Below are positions 63,543 to 64,000 of a stretch of DNA of 64,000 bases, one piece after another. Both the position numbers and the translations under genes were made by a program. Position 1 is the stretch's first letter. Each line of letters starts with the position of its first letter. Origin of the DNA: Verrucomicrobiaceae bacterium (GTDB lineage Bacteria; Verrucomicrobiota; Verrucomicrobiia; Verrucomicrobiales; Verrucomicrobiaceae). The notes beneath the pieces are model-generated. The model made no database searches. It saw only the letters and a list, made by a program, of their open reading frames with translations, and was not told the origin of the DNA. Where the stretch lies: positions 372,001 through 436,000 of the forward strand of contig CANGYJ010000003.1 in the NCBI GenBank assembly GCA_947458455.1, written 5' to 3'.

Positions 63543-64000
63543 TCACTTGGTTTCAGGCTTCGGCGGAGGAGGTCCGCCTTCTTCGCGTGCCTTGCGGAAA
63601 CGGGCGAATTCCTCGCCCACGAGTTGCTTGTAGAGATCACGCACCTTGCGCAGGGATTCGAGACGCTCGCCGGGTGGCGTTTTGAGGAGCACCGCAAAGG
63701 CCTCTCGCATCCGCGGCTGCTGCATGATGCGCTCATGCAGGCGGCGGCTGTCGTCTTGCTTGCCTGGTTTGGCCATCGACAGCATCTCCGCACCGAGACG
63801 GGCCTCCGCCACCTTTACGAAATCCGGTGAATCCGGCCGTGGCAGGATGGGAAAGCCACGGTCATCGGTCTCAAAGGGTGGCTTCATCTTCTCCAGCAGC
63901 GCCGCCACCTTCGCATCCTCCTTGCTCATCGCTTCGTGCAGCACCCGGCGCACATTTTCATTCGCCCGCAGCGCCTGATCACGAGCCTCGATGACTTTGG
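63543..64000 (-). CDS. Hypothetical protein, cut by the right edge
   Basis: The frame is open from the stop at 63543 to the window edge, so the N-terminus is missing. The visible 152 residues are helical and charged, for example VIEARDQALRANENVRRVL, RMREAFAVLLKTPPGERLES and VRDLYKQLVGEEFARFRKAR, with a Pro-rich end. A Spy/CpxP-like or other periplasmic helical protein is possible; no family is recognised. Confidence 0.6.
   Translation of the reverse strand, partial: KVIEARDQALRANENVRRVLHEAMSKEDAKVAALLEKMKPPFETDDRGFPILPRPDSPDFVKVAEARLGAEMLSMAKPGKQDDSRRLHERIMQQPRMREAFAVLLKTPPGERLESLRKVRDLYKQLVGEEFARFRKAREEGGPPPPKPETK

Overview
The window is high-GC DNA from a member of the Verrucomicrobiota, most likely the Verrucomicrobiaceae (Prosthecobacter-like). 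The evidence is three paralogous planctomycete-type cytochrome c/DUF1549/DUF1553 genes, a DUF1080 and a DUF1501 gene, ThuA and PQQ-type propeller secretome genes, a dcw cluster with an FtsI-MurE-MurF-MraY-MurD core, and dense dispersed palindromic repeats of the kind common in this phylum. Species cannot be fixed from the sequence alone.

Layout. 1-3183: two tandem DUF1549/DUF1553 genes, the first cut by the left edge and the second carrying a perfect palindrome inside its reading frame. 3196-14360: a tightly packed minus-strand dcw operon, rsmH-ftsL-ftsI-murE-murF-mraY-murD-LysM-ftsW, mostly joined by 1-4 base overlaps. 14933-31016: a mixed housekeeping and secretome region with a KAP-tailed protein, a sugar isomerase-like gene, a DUF1549/1553-DUF1080-DUF1501 operon, an acyltransferase, a DMT exporter, tRNA-Lys, ThuA, a CNNM/CorC protein and lgt. 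31017-38900: a repeat-rich accessory island. In it a type I restriction-modification locus is broken: hsdM has a stop codon in its AdoMet motif and a palindromic insert, hsdS is absent, and hsdR has lost its nuclease domain. An intact lower-GC gene for a metallophosphoesterase-NTPase-TPR protein sits exactly between the two remnants. 38901-48446: an ABC exporter, a fatty acid hydroxylase-like gene, a PQQ-like propeller, an amidase, a pseudogene with two in-frame stops, an NdpA/YejK-like gene, a TraB/GumN-like gene and a dienelactone hydrolase-like gene. 48599-53496: a candidate carboxylate-to-alcohol operon (EhpF/PaaK-like adenylating enzyme, aldehyde dehydrogenase family reductase, iron alcohol dehydrogenase) interrupted by a two-gene cassette with a nucleotidyltransferase. 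53643-56637: a P-loop ATPase overlapping a TPR protein with near-identical 48-residue repeats. 56714-64000: potD-like, rhodanese, MacB-type permease, a PgpH/YqfF-like HD phosphohydrolase coupled to ybeY, phoU, and a partial gene at the right edge.

How the genes work together. The dcw operon makes lipid I precursors (MurE, MurF, MurD, MraY) and the septal synthase pair (FtsW, FtsI) with FtsL. The DUF1549/1553 genes and the DUF1501/DUF1080 partners look like exported proteins of a shared but poorly understood pathway. The best candidates for undescribed biology are the metallophosphoesterase-NTPase inserted in the restriction locus, the ATPase-TPR pair, and the nucleotidyltransferase cassette. 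All three have the architecture of conflict or defence modules, but none is shown here to defend against anything.
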